A stretch of 64,000 bases of DNA from an uncultured Pseudomonadales bacterium. Its GTDB lineage: Bacteria > Pseudomonadota > Gammaproteobacteria > Pseudomonadales > Pseudohongiellaceae. Positions 1 to 9,321 of the stretch are shown here, piece after piece. Position 1 is the stretch's first letter, and the number at the start of each line of letters is the position of its first letter. Both the position numbers and the translations under genes were made by a program. The notes beneath the pieces were generated by a model. It was given only the letters and a program-made list of their open reading frames with translations, was not told the DNA's origin and searched no databases. Where the stretch lies: the NCBI GenBank assembly GCA_949372635.1, contig CASIAB010000002.1:124001-188000 (forward strand), given 5' to 3'.

Positions 1-14
1 GGATGGACTGCTAG

Positions 15-515
15 CTACTTAGACGACAATTCCACGGAGCGAAGACTCTTAGCGAGTTTATCCAAAACACCATTGATGTATTTATGGCCATCAGTCGCAC
101 CAAATGTTTTCGCTAACTCAACACACTCGTTTATAACCACGCGATAAGGTATATCTATGCGACTCGCCAACTCGAATGTTCCAAGATACAACAGTGCTCT
201 TTCTACTGGGTCCAACGAATTCAGCTCGCGATCCAACAAGGGGCTAATATGCTTATCCAGAGCTTCCTGCTGCTTGGGAATCTCAAGAAACACTTCCGAG
301 AAGTATTCCCAGTCGATTTTGCCGCCGTTCTGCTCATGAAATTGTGCTTCGATCTCCAGAGGGTCCGATTTACTGAGATACCACTGATAGAGAGCCTGCA
401 CGATGAGAGTGCGGGCCTTGCGCCGCTGCGCTAGTGGAATCTTAGCCTTAGCTTGCGGCTTATTCTTTTTGGAAGCCAAAGGTTTGGCTTTCGGTTCGGC
501 CTTAATGGGCGCCAC
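15..515 (-). CDS. nusB: Transcription antitermination factor NusB
   Basis: NusB binds boxA RNA together with S10 (NusE) and supports rRNA antitermination. The 166-residue product has the family's helical core from about residue 28, starting RRKARTLIVQALYQW and ending near EVFLEIP and DPVERALLYLGTFEL. E. coli NusB is 139 residues; the extra length is an N-terminal Lys/Ala-rich tail. The start is a GTG directly after the ribH stop (TAA then GTG, no gap), so translation is probably coupled to ribH. It is the last gene of the rib cluster visible here. The gene family is certain; the exact start is less so, because the basic tail could be partly untranslated. Confidence 0.95.
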   Translation of the reverse strand: MAPIKAEPKAKPLASKKNKPQAKAKIPLAQRRKARTLIVQALYQWYLSKSDPLEIEAQFHEQNGGKIDWEYFSEVFLEIPKQQEALDKHISPLLDRELNSLDPVERALLYLGTFELASRIDIPYRVVINECVELAKTFGATDGHKYINGVLDKLAKSLRSVELSSK

Positions 516-989
516 TTATTTCTCCAGCTGCCTCAGAAGACTAACCATCTCTATTGTAGTAATTGCAGCCTCAGCCCCTTTGTTACCAGCTTTAGTGCCA
601 GCACGCTCTATCGCCTGCTCAATACTGTCAACGGTGAGAACCCCGAAGGCTACTGGCTTGCTGCTATCGAGACTAACCTGACTCAAACCTTTCACACATT
701 CACCAGCCACATATTCGAAATGCGGAGTACCCCCACGAATTACCGCACCAAGAGCGATAACGGCATCGCAATCTTCGCGGCTCGTGATGTTTTTCACGGC
801 CAATGGCAGTTCGAATGCACCCGGCACTTTAATAATGGTTATGTCTTTGTCCATAACACCGTGTTTGCGCAGCACATCTATCGCGCCTTCGAGCAAATGA
901 TCTACGATAAAGCTATTAAATCGCGCCACAGCAATAACGTATCTCGCTTGAGCGTTGTTGTAATTACCTTCTATTGTCTTTATACCCAT
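516..989 (-). CDS. ribH: 6,7-dimethyl-8-ribityllumazine synthase
   Basis: RibH condenses 5-amino-6-ribitylaminouracil with 3,4-dihydroxy-2-butanone 4-phosphate to give lumazine, the penultimate step of riboflavin synthesis. The 157-residue protein is full length. It shows [13 protein letters not shown] (phosphate and substrate loop) and [15 protein letters not shown], whose His is the expected catalytic base. It lies 60 bp after ribBA and directly abuts nusB, in the standard gammaproteobacterial order. Cytosolic, expected to form an oligomeric shell. Confidence 0.97.
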   Translation of the reverse strand: MGIKTIEGNYNNAQARYVIAVARFNSFIVDHLLEGAIDVLRKHGVMDKDITIIKVPGAFELPLAVKNITSREDCDAVIALGAVIRGGTPHFEYVAGECVKGLSQVSLDSSKPVAFGVLTVDSIEQAIERAGTKAGNKGAEAAITTIEMVSLLRQLEK

Positions 990-1049
990 TGTCTTTTCCT
1001 ACTACTCTTTTTGTATGACTCATTCCGGCGTGAAACTTTCTCGCCGCGT

Positions 1050-2162
1050 CTATTTCTCGAACTCAACGAACTCAACTACTTCTAGATCAAACCCTGAGAT
1101 CGCATTAAATTTCGCTGGAAAGTTCAACAACCGCATCTTGCTGACGCCTAAATCCCTTAGTATTTGCGAGCCAGTCCCAATGGTGAGATCACTACCGCTG
1201 CGATTAGCCGAAGCGGCCTCAGACCCGTCACTCAAGACAGTGGCAATATTCTGCCCAAGGTCTTGACCATAATCTTCGCCGGATAATAACACAGCCACAC
1301 CCCTGCCCTCTTCGGCGATTTTCTTCAACGCATCGCTGAAAGACCAGCTGGTACGGCTAGAATTGTGCACATCGCAGATATCGCGAAGCGTATTTGGTAT
1401 ATGGACTCGTACCAACTGAGGATCGTCAGAGTCGATTGCACCCCTAGTAAAGGCTAGATGCAGGCTGCCACTAATGGAGTCCTTATAAGAATGCACATCG
1501 AATTCGCCGTACTTCGTTTCCATCTTGTGAATGGAAACCTTGGTGACAGTATGTTCGTTCGCAATTCGATAATGAATGAGGTCAACGATAGTGCCAATCT
1601 TGATGCTATGCTTTTCTGCGAATTTCTCAAGATCTGGACGTCTTGCCATCGAGCCATCTTCGTTCATGATTTCAACGATTGCAGCGGCCGGTGAATATCC
1701 AGCCAGCCTAGTAAGGTCGCACCCTGCCTCGGTATGACCGGCTCTGCGTAGTACGCCCCCCGGCTGCGCCATAATAGGAAATATATGCCCTGGCTGCACA
1801 ATGTCTGCTGCGACAGTTTCGCGATCGACTGCTACTTGAATAGTACGGGCTCTGTCACCAGCGGAAATTCCAGTAGTCACTCCGGTCGCCGCCTCGATAG
1901 AGACGGTGAAGTTTGTGTTATAGGGTGTATTGTTCTCGTTCACCATGAGAGGCAACTTTAAATGCTCGCAGCGCTCATGAGTGAGAGTAAGGCAGATCAG
2001 GCCACGCGCATTAGTCGCCATAAAGTTAATATCTTCGGTGCGCACACGCTCGGCGGCAATAATGAGATCACCTTCGTTCTCTCTATCTTCATCGTCCATC
2101 AATATCACCATCTTTCCCTGGCGAATGTCGTCGATGATCTCTTCTATCGAATTCAACTTCAT
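1050..2162 (-). CDS. ribBA: 3,4-dihydroxy-2-butanone-4-phosphate synthase with degenerate GTP cyclohydrolase II domain
   Basis: The N-terminal ~200 residues are a complete RibB domain: DDEDRENEGD (metal and substrate acids), FMATNARGLICL and RAGHTEAGCDLTRLAG. It should convert ribulose 5-phosphate to the four-carbon riboflavin precursor. Residues ~205-370 have the length and fold pattern of GTP cyclohydrolase II (start YGEFDVHSY, end near GSQILRDLGVSKMRLL). They lack the three zinc-binding cysteines: where family members have a Cys-rich HSECLTGD-to-CDCG stretch, this protein reads VHIPNTLRDICDVHNSS. I infer that only the RibB half is active and that a separate ribA exists elsewhere. It sits between ribE (59-bp gap) and ribH (60-bp gap). 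Confidence 0.9.
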   Translation of the reverse strand: MKLNSIEEIIDDIRQGKMVILMDDEDRENEGDLIIAAERVRTEDINFMATNARGLICLTLTHERCEHLKLPLMVNENNTPYNTNFTVSIEAATGVTTGISAGDRARTIQVAVDRETVAADIVQPGHIFPIMAQPGGVLRRAGHTEAGCDLTRLAGYSPAAAIVEIMNEDGSMARRPDLEKFAEKHSIKIGTIVDLIHYRIANEHTVTKVSIHKMETKYGEFDVHSYKDSISGSLHLAFTRGAIDSDDPQLVRVHIPNTLRDICDVHNSSRTSWSFSDALKKIAEEGRGVAVLLSGEDYGQDLGQNIATVLSDGSEAASANRSGSDLTIGTGSQILRDLGVSKMRLLNFPAKFNAISGFDLEVVEFVEFEK

Positions 2163-2221
2163 ATTTTCTTCAAACTCTTTTTAATCTTCTCTAAAAAAAT
2201 ACTTTTTAAACTAGTGCCAAA

Positions 2222-2869
2222 TTAATCAAAGCCATGCTTTTTCAAAAATTCTTTATTCAAACCTTCTTCGTTGGAACCTGTCCCCTGTAACAGCCTCTCG
2301 AGATAACGAGCTATAAGGTCAACTTCCAGATTGACGCTCTGACCCCTTTTGTAATCGCCAATTATCGTTTCTTTTTGAGTATGAGGAATAACGTTAACGG
2401 TGAACTTTTGACCACTTACTTCATTCACAGTCAGACTAGTGCCATCGATACAGATAGAACCCTTTCCAGCGATATACTTCGCTATCTCTTTTGGAGCTTC
2501 ATAGACCAAACGCACGCTGGCTCCATCTGCGGATGATTCAATCAGACTGCCCACACCATCTACATGACCACTAACAATATGCCCGCCGAGGCGCCCGCTA
2601 GCCAGCATTGCCTTCTCCAAGTTTACGGGTGTACCGTCCTTGAATTTTCCTAGGGCAGTGCAACGCATCGATTCATTAGAAACATCGGCGCCGAAGAAGT
2701 TTTTCTGCAGTTCTACCACTGTTAGGCAGCAACCATTCACGGCGATACTGTCACCAAGAACAACATCGCTTAGATCGAGTCTTCCGCTATCGATAGTGAG
2801 ACGCCAGTCAGAGCCTAACTGTTGTAATCTGGATACTGAGCCTATCGCCCCGATTATTCCGGTAAACAT
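2222..2869 (-). CDS. ribE: Riboflavin synthase alpha subunit
   Basis: Dismutates two lumazine molecules into riboflavin and the ribitylaminouracil substrate. The protein has the expected two tandem lumazine-binding barrels: the first opens with MFTGIIGAIGSV and carries SIAVNGCCLTV, the second carries SICIDGTSLTVNEV. I chose the ATG at 2869 because the family begins MFTGII; an ATG four codons upstream (2881) is possible. The resulting ~215 residues match the usual size. It lies 41 bp downstream of ribD in the same operon. Confidence 0.96.
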   Translation of the reverse strand: MFTGIIGAIGSVSRLQQLGSDWRLTIDSGRLDLSDVVLGDSIAVNGCCLTVVELQKNFFGADVSNESMRCTALGKFKDGTPVNLEKAMLASGRLGGHIVSGHVDGVGSLIESSADGASVRLVYEAPKEIAKYIAGKGSICIDGTSLTVNEVSGQKFTVNVIPHTQKETIIGDYKRGQSVNLEVDLIARYLERLLQGTGSNEEGLNKEFLKKHGFD

Positions 2870-2910
2870 TATATTATCCAATTATCCGAATTTTCCCCTA
2901 GGGACTTAAA

Positions 2911-4077
2911 TCAGGCCGGCTTCAGCACGATGCGAATATCGCGATCTATCTGCCTCAAATCAACTATCTCAAAATTCAAGCTATCCGACATTAATTCGAT
3001 ACCCGCTATATTGAGAAAAGAGCGTGCATCGCTACCCAGCAATTTTGGCGCAATATAGACAATTAATTCATCTACCAAGCCCGCCTGTATAAACGCTGTA
3101 CTTAGCGTGGCACCTGCCTCTACCAACACTTCCGTACAGGCAAAATCGGAGGCCAGCGATTCTAGCACAGAATGCAGACTTACTCTCTTTCCGCTCGCCT
3201 CTGCTTGTAGGTATTCCACATTCGAAGCAGGGTTTTTAGCTGTGTCAGGCGGAACGATTGAGAATATCTTTACCTCGCCCGGCAATGCGAGAATTTTAGC
3301 TACATCTGGAGTACGCAACTGACTGTCGAGAATTACTCTTAAAGGTTGTTTTGAGAGCGCCTTCTCATTTCGAGCAAGGTCTTCTTGAAGTAGATTCAGA
3401 TCACCGATGCGCACATTCAAAGACGGATCGTCGGCTAGCACTGTTTCTATACCAGTTATCACGGCACTGCTTTCAGCCCGCAGCCTTTGCACATCACTTC
3501 GTGATTGCCCCCCACTTATCCACTTGCTCTCGCCATTCGCCAGAGCGGTTCTGCCATCCAAGCTCATAGCTAGCTTGCAGCGAACATAAGGAATGCCCTG
3601 CTGCCGTCTCTTAAAATAGCCGGGGGTTACTGCACGCGCCAAGGAATCGAAATCGGATAATTGTGTTACCGGTATTCCAGCGGCAATTAATTTGGCGATG
3701 CCTTTTCCTGCAACTTCAGGATTTGGATCGACACTGGCGATAACAACCTGCGAGACTCCCGCATTGATCAAGGCGTCGCTACAAGGACCAGTGCGGCCTG
3801 TATGTGAGCAGGGCTCTAAACTAACGAAAGCAATCGAGGATTTTGCCCGATCACCCGCCAGCCTCAATGCCATCACTTCGGCATGAGCTTCACCTATAGC
3901 CACGTGCCAACCCTCGCCTACAATCTCCTGATTCGTAACGAGAACGCAACCGACTCGAGGATTCGGCGATGTATTGATAGCATTACCGGCAAGATCTATT
4001 GCCCTGCGCATATAGACTGGCCAGTCAATAATATCTGACTCTAATTCATCGTTGCGAATTTTTTTCATGGTTTTCAT
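2911..4077 (-). CDS. ribD: Bifunctional diaminohydroxyphosphoribosylaminopyrimidine deaminase / 5-amino-6-(5-phosphoribosylamino)uracil reductase
   Basis: Carries out the second and third steps after GTP ring opening in riboflavin synthesis. The N-terminal deaminase domain (about residues 18-160) has the zinc site: HAE in GEAHAEVMAL, and PCSHTGRTGPC. The C-terminal reductase domain (about 165-388) starts at PYVRCKLAMSLDGR and contains the substrate-binding stretch WISGGQSRSDVQ. The 388 residues are near the family norm. Two close ATGs (4077, 4068) could serve as start. It follows nrdR by 92 bp, as in many gammaproteobacteria. Confidence 0.96.
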   Translation of the reverse strand: MKTMKKIRNDELESDIIDWPVYMRRAIDLAGNAINTSPNPRVGCVLVTNQEIVGEGWHVAIGEAHAEVMALRLAGDRAKSSIAFVSLEPCSHTGRTGPCSDALINAGVSQVVIASVDPNPEVAGKGIAKLIAAGIPVTQLSDFDSLARAVTPGYFKRRQQGIPYVRCKLAMSLDGRTALANGESKWISGGQSRSDVQRLRAESSAVITGIETVLADDPSLNVRIGDLNLLQEDLARNEKALSKQPLRVILDSQLRTPDVAKILALPGEVKIFSIVPPDTAKNPASNVEYLQAEASGKRVSLHSVLESLASDFACTEVLVEAGATLSTAFIQAGLVDELIVYIAPKLLGSDARSFLNIAGIELMSDSLNFEIVDLRQIDRDIRIVLKPA

Positions 4078-4169
4078 GAATAAGACTTCTTTTTACAGAA
4101 ACCGAATTTCTCAAGAAGGTGGCTATGAAAAAGCTGCCACTGTTATAGAGACTGGCAAATGGCCTGAAC

Positions 4170-4631
4170 TTATTTGGAGTTGTCTTCGGAGAGGCGGTCA
4201 ATTTCTGCTCGAAACTCATCAAGATCTTTGAAGCTACGATAGACCGAGGCAAATCTAACAAAGGCCACTTCGTCCAAATCACGAAGCTCTATCATCACCT
4301 GTTCTCCGACAGCTCTAGATTGTATCTCTCGCTCTCCGCTGGAGCGCAGGTTTGCTTTGATACGCGTAATCGCTTCTTCCACCTTCTCAATACTTACGGG
4401 GCGCTTCTCCAAAGCCTTAGTCAAGCCCATCATCAACTTATCTTCGTTGAAAGGTTCACGTATACCATCCGTCTTGATGATTCTTGGCATCACCAATTCG
4501 GCAGACTCGTAGGTGGTAAATCTCTCTTCGCAGGTAATGCACTCGCGCCTTCGACGAACGTTATTACCCTCGGTTACTAACCGAGAATCTATTACTTTCG
4601 TGTCAATCGCGCCACAAAAAGGACAATGCAT
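4170..4631 (-). CDS. nrdR: Transcriptional repressor NrdR
   Basis: NrdR represses ribonucleotide reductase genes according to ATP/dATP levels. The product starts with the zinc ribbon [17 protein letters not shown], with the second Cys pair in [14 protein letters not shown], followed by an ATP-cone domain ([18 protein letters not shown]). The family starts at MHCPFC, so I take the ATG at 4631; a GTG three codons upstream is less likely. About 153 residues, typical. It lies between glyA and ribD, a common arrangement. Confidence 0.96.
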   Translation of the reverse strand: MHCPFCGAIDTKVIDSRLVTEGNNVRRRRECITCEERFTTYESAELVMPRIIKTDGIREPFNEDKLMMGLTKALEKRPVSIEKVEEAITRIKANLRSSGEREIQSRAVGEQVMIELRDLDEVAFVRFASVYRSFKDLDEFRAEIDRLSEDNSK

Positions 4632-4720
4632 AAGAACCACTCATTATAATAATGATCTATTATGTAGTAAGGGACTAATTCGATCGGCTCATCTAATGAG
4701 TCAACTATCATTCACTAAGC

Positions 4721-5974
4721 TTATTGATACACAGGGAAGCGCGCGCAGAGCTCAATTACCTTCTGCTTTACTTCGGCTATCACCACTTCGTTTTCGATAT
4801 CATCGAGAATATCACACATCCAAGCAGTTAGGTCGGCAACCTCAGCCTCACCAAACCCTCGCGTTGTGATTGCAGGCGAGCCTAGGCGCAGACCGCTTGT
4901 TACGAACGGCGACCTCGGATCGTTTGGAACGGCGTTCTTGTTGACCGTAATATTCGCTCGGCCCAAAGCCGCATCAGCATCTTTGCCAGTAATATCCTGT
5001 TTGATTAAGCTAAGAAGAAATAGATGATCGTCCGTACCGCCAGACACAATATCGAAGCCTCTATCGATAAATCCCTTCGCCATAGTTCTTGCGTTAGCGA
5101 CTACCTGCGCCTGATACGCCTTAAATTCTTCACTCATTGCCTCTTTAAAGCACACTGCCTTCGCTGCAATGACATGCATCAATGGGCCGCCCTGGCTCTC
5201 TGGAAATACTGCAAAGTTGAGCTTTTTCTCCAATTCAGGATTCGCTTTAGCAAGAATTATTCCGCCGCGCGGTCCGCGCAAAGTTTTGTGGGTAGTAGAT
5301 GTAGTGACATCAGCGATGTTTACCGGGCTTGGATAAACACCGGCCGCGATCAACCCAGAGACATGAGCCATGTCGACCACGAAGTAAGCACCGATGCTGT
5401 CCGCTATATCACGGAATTTTTGCCAATCGACAACGCGAGAAAATGCGGAAAAACCTGCCATGATCATTTTTGGCTTATGCTCCTGAGCAAGCGCGTTCAC
5501 CTGCTCATAGTCGATGTCGCCGGTTTCACTATGAAGACCGTATTGCACTGCATTGTAGATTCTTCCTGAGAAGCTCACACTAGCTCCGTGAGTCAAGTGG
5601 CCGCCATCTGCGAGGCTCATTCCCAATACCTTATCTCCAGGTTTTAGCAGTGCCATGTACACAGCTGCATTTGCCTGCGAGCCTGAATGTGGCTGTACGT
5701 TTGCATAGTCGGCCCCGAACAACGCCTTCGCTCGGGCAATAGCCAAATTCTCGATAACATCAACGTGCTCACAACCGCCGTAGTAACGCTTGCCGGGATA
5801 GCCCTCGGCATACTTATTAGTTAGCACCGAACCTTGCGCCTCCATAACCAATGGGCTCGCGTGGTTCTCCGATGCAATTAGCTCGATATGCTGCTCTTGA
5901 CGATTTCTCTCAGCTTCAATGGCCGCGCTAATTTCTGGGTCAGATTCTGAAAGTTGAGTCTCGCTATTAAACAT
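4721..5974 (-). CDS. glyA: Serine hydroxymethyltransferase
   Basis: PLP enzyme interconverting serine and glycine with tetrahydrofolate, the main source of one-carbon units. The 417 residues are full length. Visible signatures are the N-terminal [38 protein letters not shown], the PLP-lysine site [15 protein letters not shown], and the C-terminal [13 protein letters not shown]. It is the first gene of the leftward cluster glyA-nrdR-rib-nusB. I saw no recognisable PurR or MetR operator in the long upstream gap, though such control is known for glyA in relatives. Confidence 0.98.
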   Translation of the reverse strand: MFNSETQLSESDPEISAAIEAERNRQEQHIELIASENHASPLVMEAQGSVLTNKYAEGYPGKRYYGGCEHVDVIENLAIARAKALFGADYANVQPHSGSQANAAVYMALLKPGDKVLGMSLADGGHLTHGASVSFSGRIYNAVQYGLHSETGDIDYEQVNALAQEHKPKMIMAGFSAFSRVVDWQKFRDIADSIGAYFVVDMAHVSGLIAAGVYPSPVNIADVTTSTTHKTLRGPRGGIILAKANPELEKKLNFAVFPESQGGPLMHVIAAKAVCFKEAMSEEFKAYQAQVVANARTMAKGFIDRGFDIVSGGTDDHLFLLSLIKQDITGKDADAALGRANITVNKNAVPNDPRSPFVTSGLRLGSPAITTRGFGEAEVADLTAWMCDILDDIENEVVIAEVKQKVIELCARFPVYQ

Positions 5975-6467
5975 CTGCTACTCCGAGGGGTTACTTATTA
6001 TCAGGATAACGCGTGAATGGGTATTCATCAGACGAGTTACGCTAGATTTGCTTTCACGGATTAGTTTGCCAACCTGGATTTTTGAAGGCGCCATTCTACA
6101 TGATGAGCTTTCTATGAGCATTAATATTCTTAGTATTCTCATGATATTCGGGCAGATGAATGAGCAGAAATGCACGCTATGCGTGCGCCGTAATAACGCC
6201 CTACAATGCAAATATAAATGCAACCTCCCCCAGCCGAAGAATTGGGGACACCGACACTAATCGCATAAGCTCTAAGCCGCTATATTGAAGGCATTATTTT
6301 CACAAACGTTAAGTTCAGAAACCTCACTCTAAGGAAACAGTTCAATTTCCCAAAAAAATCCTATAGCACACCTTCCAGGCTGACTTTCGACTGGGACTCA
6401 GTAGCGACGAACTTTTCGTTCAAATTCGACAAATGTCTGAAAATCATCTCTCACAATAAATGTCGAA
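5975..6467. other. Intergenic region upstream of glyA
   Basis: About 490 bases with no ORF I can support; an 81-codon minus-strand ORF here has no recognisable composition. Around 6239 the plus strand reads AATTGGGGACACCGACAC. This resembles the GGGGACA-type motifs that often accompany REP-associated Y1 transposases such as the one at 62.7-63.8 kb. The link is inferred. Confidence 0.4.
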
Positions 6468-6662
6468 TTATACTTGCTTCTGAGTTGTGGAGGCGTGTAC
6501 GTGGTAATACATGAGATCGATATAACCATCCCCATCGATGTCTCCATAGATAGACCTTACCTAGTTTCTATTATCCCAAGTAAAAGTATGAGCAGGAAAA
6601 ATCAATTCGCTTTGAAGCTTGAAAACGTGCTCTTCACTTTGAAGCAACGCTGAAATAAACAT
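6468..6662 (-). pseudogene. Remnant of an FG-GAP / calcium-loop repeat protein
   Basis: A minus-strand reading frame from ATG 6662 runs MFISALLQSEEHVFKLQSE, then FPAHTFTWDNRN, a TAG stop at 6561-6563, then VRSIYGDIDGDGYIDLMYY before a final TAA at 6468. The stretch GDIDGDGYIDLM is typical of FG-GAP/VCBS or EF-hand-like calcium loops of exported repeat proteins. The frame is uninterrupted except for the TAG. With about 64 codons it can only be a fragment of a much larger gene. No flanking continuation was seen. Confidence 0.45.
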
Positions 6663-6907
6663 CAGCTTAATTCAAGCAGTAGCTGTCAGTCCCATTTGAA
6701 TACGACGGCACACGACTAAAGTGTTACTGATACGCAGATTAAGAATGCGGTAAACTTAGTAGGTATTAGTTATGTGAAAGTTAAGAAAAAGCGTCTTATA
6801 AGCTACTGTTGCCACTAAAGAATTCGAGACGCTGTTTGCATAAATATGTAAAAAAGCTGCACAAAAAAATAACAGTTTGTATAAGCTATTGAATTAGAGA
6901 GGATATT

Positions 6908-8581
6908 ATGGCGTCTCAATTTGTTTACACCATGCATCAGGTCAGCAAGATCGTCCCACCGAAGCGACAAATTCTGAAAGACATCTCATTGTCCTTTTTC
7001 CCCGGGGCAAAGATTGGCGTATTAGGCCTCAATGGCTCCGGAAAATCGACGCTGCTGCGGATCATGGCCGGTGTAGACAAGGAGTTTAATGGAGAAGCGC
7101 GCGCGCAATCTGACATCAATATCGGCTACCTACCGCAGGAGCCGCAACTAGACGAGGGTCTAGATGTGCGCGGCAACGTGCAGCAAGGTGTGCAGGAGAT
7201 CATCGATCTCGTAGAAGCGTTTAACGCGATAAGCGACAAATTCGCTGAGCCCATGAGCGACGGGGAGATGACCGAACTGTTGCAGCAACAGGGCGAACTG
7301 CAGACCAAGATCGATACCTGCGATGGCTGGGAGATCGAACGGGTTTTAGAGCGAGCCGCAGATGCTCTGCGCCTGCCGCCATGGGATGCCGAAGTAGGAA
7401 AATTGTCCGGAGGAGAGCGACGCCGTGTAGCCCTGTGCAGGCTGCTACTAAGCAAGCCAGACATGTTGCTACTAGATGAGCCCACGAACCATCTAGACGC
7501 TGAAAGTGTCGGCTGGCTAGAACGCTTCCTGCAGGACTATTCAGGCACAGTGGTTGCGATCACTCACGATCGCTATTTTCTCGATAATGCCGCTGGTTGG
7601 ATTCTCGAATTGGACCGCGGCCACGGCATCCCCTACGAAGGCAACTACACTAACTGGCTTGAAACGAAGGAGGAGCGACTGGAATCCGAAGCTAAGAAAG
7701 AAGCCGCCCACGAACGCACTATAAAATCCGAGCTCGAATGGGTGCGAGCGAACCCCAAGGGAAGACAGTCTAAGAGCAAGGCTCGTATTGCTCGCTTCGA
7801 GGAACTGAATTCACAAGACTTCCAGAAACGTAATGAGACGTCTGAATTGTATATCCCTCCCGGCAACCGATTGGGCGATAAAGTCATTGAGGTGAAAGAC
7901 CTCTGTAAGGGCTTCTCGGATAAGAGCCTGATCGAGAACTTGAGTTTCTCGGCACCCAAAGGAAGCATCATCGGTATCATCGGTGGTAATGGCGCTGGTA
8001 AGACGACGTTCCTGCGCATGCTCGTTGGAACGGAACAACCTGATAGTGGTTCGATAGAATTAGGAGAGACAGTTGATCTTGCCTATGTCGATCAGAGCCG
8101 CGACGAACTCGTTGGCGAGAACACCGTCTGGCAGGAAATTTCTGATGGACAAGAGCAATTACAAATAGGCAGATATGAGGTCTCGTCCAGGGCCTATGCC
8201 AGTCGCTTCAACTTCAAGGGCGGCGATCAGCAAAAATTTGTGAAAGACCTATCAGGTGGTGAACGCAACCGCTTGCATATGGCGAAGCTGCTCAAGCGCG
8301 GCGGTAATGTTCTGCTGCTGGACGAACCAACTAACGATCTGGATGTTGAAACTTTGCGCGCCCTCGAAGAAGGCCTGCTCGCCTATCCGGGTTGCGTCAT
8401 TGTGGTCTCGCACGATCGCTGGTTTCTTGACCGCATCTGCACTCACATTCTAGCGTTCGAAGGTGAAAGCGAAGTCACCTGGCACGAAGGTAACTACACA
8501 GACTATGAAATGGAGCGAAGAAAGCGTACCGGCGATTCCAACGAGCCGACACGCGTTAAGTACAAGAAGTTAAATGGCTAG
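6908..8581 (+). CDS. ettA: Energy-dependent translational throttle protein EttA (ABC-F)
   Basis: ABC-F ATPase that binds the ribosomal E site and gates the first peptide bond according to ADP/ATP ratio. The 557 residues contain two ATPase domains: Walker A GLNGSGKST and GGNGAGKTT, signatures LSGGERRRVALC and LSGGERNRLHMA, Walker B LLLDEPTNHLD and LLLDEPTNDLD. Between them lies the charged linker (EWVRANPKGRQSKSKARIARFEEL) expected for the P-site tRNA interaction motif. No membrane segments. An AGAGAGGA ribosome-binding site precedes the ATG. A monocistronic gene, convergent with the replication-protein pair downstream. Confidence 0.97.
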   Translation: MASQFVYTMHQVSKIVPPKRQILKDISLSFFPGAKIGVLGLNGSGKSTLLRIMAGVDKEFNGEARAQSDINIGYLPQEPQLDEGLDVRGNVQQGVQEIIDLVEAFNAISDKFAEPMSDGEMTELLQQQGELQTKIDTCDGWEIERVLERAADALRLPPWDAEVGKLSGGERRRVALCRLLLSKPDMLLLDEPTNHLDAESVGWLERFLQDYSGTVVAITHDRYFLDNAAGWILELDRGHGIPYEGNYTNWLETKEERLESEAKKEAAHERTIKSELEWVRANPKGRQSKSKARIARFEELNSQDFQKRNETSELYIPPGNRLGDKVIEVKDLCKGFSDKSLIENLSFSAPKGSIIGIIGGNGAGKTTFLRMLVGTEQPDSGSIELGETVDLAYVDQSRDELVGENTVWQEISDGQEQLQIGRYEVSSRAYASRFNFKGGDQQKFVKDLSGGERNRLHMAKLLKRGGNVLLLDEPTNDLDVETLRALEEGLLAYPGCVIVVSHDRWFLDRICTHILAFEGESEVTWHEGNYTDYEMERRKRTGDSNEPTRVKYKKLNG

Positions 8582-8607
8582 TGTGCAGATTGGCGCTAGG
8601 GCAAGAA

Positions 8608-9321
8608 CTAGAGTCCCAGCTCTTCACGCATTTTCGCAAAACGTGCCTTCGCCTCACCCTTACTGAGTGGGCGCGCGATCTTGTCGGGAAGAGGGGTAAC
8701 TACTGCCGCTTCCAGCCGCTCTCCGCTTATCACGCGCCGGCAAAGCAGCTGGTAGTGATAGTCGAACAGAGGGAAGGAGGCCGATTCGGACTCGCTAGCA
8801 AGAACAAACCAACCCGCGCCCTGTCCAGCTAGATACACCGCCTCGTGACTCCAAGGATAATCGCGCTTGGGAGATGACGCTTCACAGGCTTCAATATAGG
8901 CCTGTCGTGGCGACGGCAAACCAAACAAATCTAATCCCTGCTCACAGGCCTTGACTAAGGCCGCTATTGACGGCAGATAATCCTGCGTTCGAATTACCTG
9001 CTTTGCCGCATGCACGATCTGTAGTGGAGAGTACTGCTCGAGAGTACCGAGCCAATACTTCTTAGCGATAATCTGGCTCTCCACATTGCTGAACGCTTTA
9101 TGAAATTGATTGTGATAAGCGAACTCAAATTCTGCGAAGATTTGGTTTATCGCATCAACACGGTCGAGCTTGGCGTCATCGTTAAACTCGCCAGTTGATT
9201 CCTCCACACTTTCGCCAACAACTGGAACGGATCTATTCCGCCCAACTTCGGTCAGCGATTCGCTGGAATCTTTCTTTAACTCTTTGCTGGCTTGATCCAA
9301 CAAGGGATTGATTTTCTGCAT
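8608..9321 (-). CDS. Lambda-P-like replication protein (putative DnaB helicase loader)
   Basis: 237 residues. The central region, about 55-150 (INQIFAEFEFAYHNQF, KKYWLGTLEQYSPLQIVHA, DYLPSIAALVKAC), follows the pattern of phage lambda P-type replication proteins: a Trp about the middle, a helix ending in a 'P-S-x-x-x-F/L-x-x-x-C' element. Lambda P delivers DnaB helicase to DNA. The first ~50 residues are polar and probably disordered. The ATG at 9321 lies inside the end of the DnaT-like gene (89-bp overlap, different frame); a GTG at about residue 37 would be an alternative start. The family call is from pattern only; partnership with the upstream gene is inferred. Confidence 0.6.
   Translation of the reverse strand: MQKINPLLDQASKELKKDSSESLTEVGRNRSVPVVGESVEESTGEFNDDAKLDRVDAINQIFAEFEFAYHNQFHKAFSNVESQIIAKKYWLGTLEQYSPLQIVHAAKQVIRTQDYLPSIAALVKACEQGLDLFGLPSPRQAYIEACEASSPKRDYPWSHEAVYLAGQGAGWFVLASESESASFPLFDYHYQLLCRRVISGERLEAAVVTPLPDKIARPLSKGEAKARFAKMREELGL

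Noticed and set aside
2163..2221. FMN riboswitch upstream of ribBA
   Set aside because: The 59-bp gap is too short and lacks the conserved FMN-riboswitch elements.
5978..6223. 81-codon minus ORF upstream of glyA
   Set aside because: No recognisable domain, poor start context, and it occupies the likely glyA leader.
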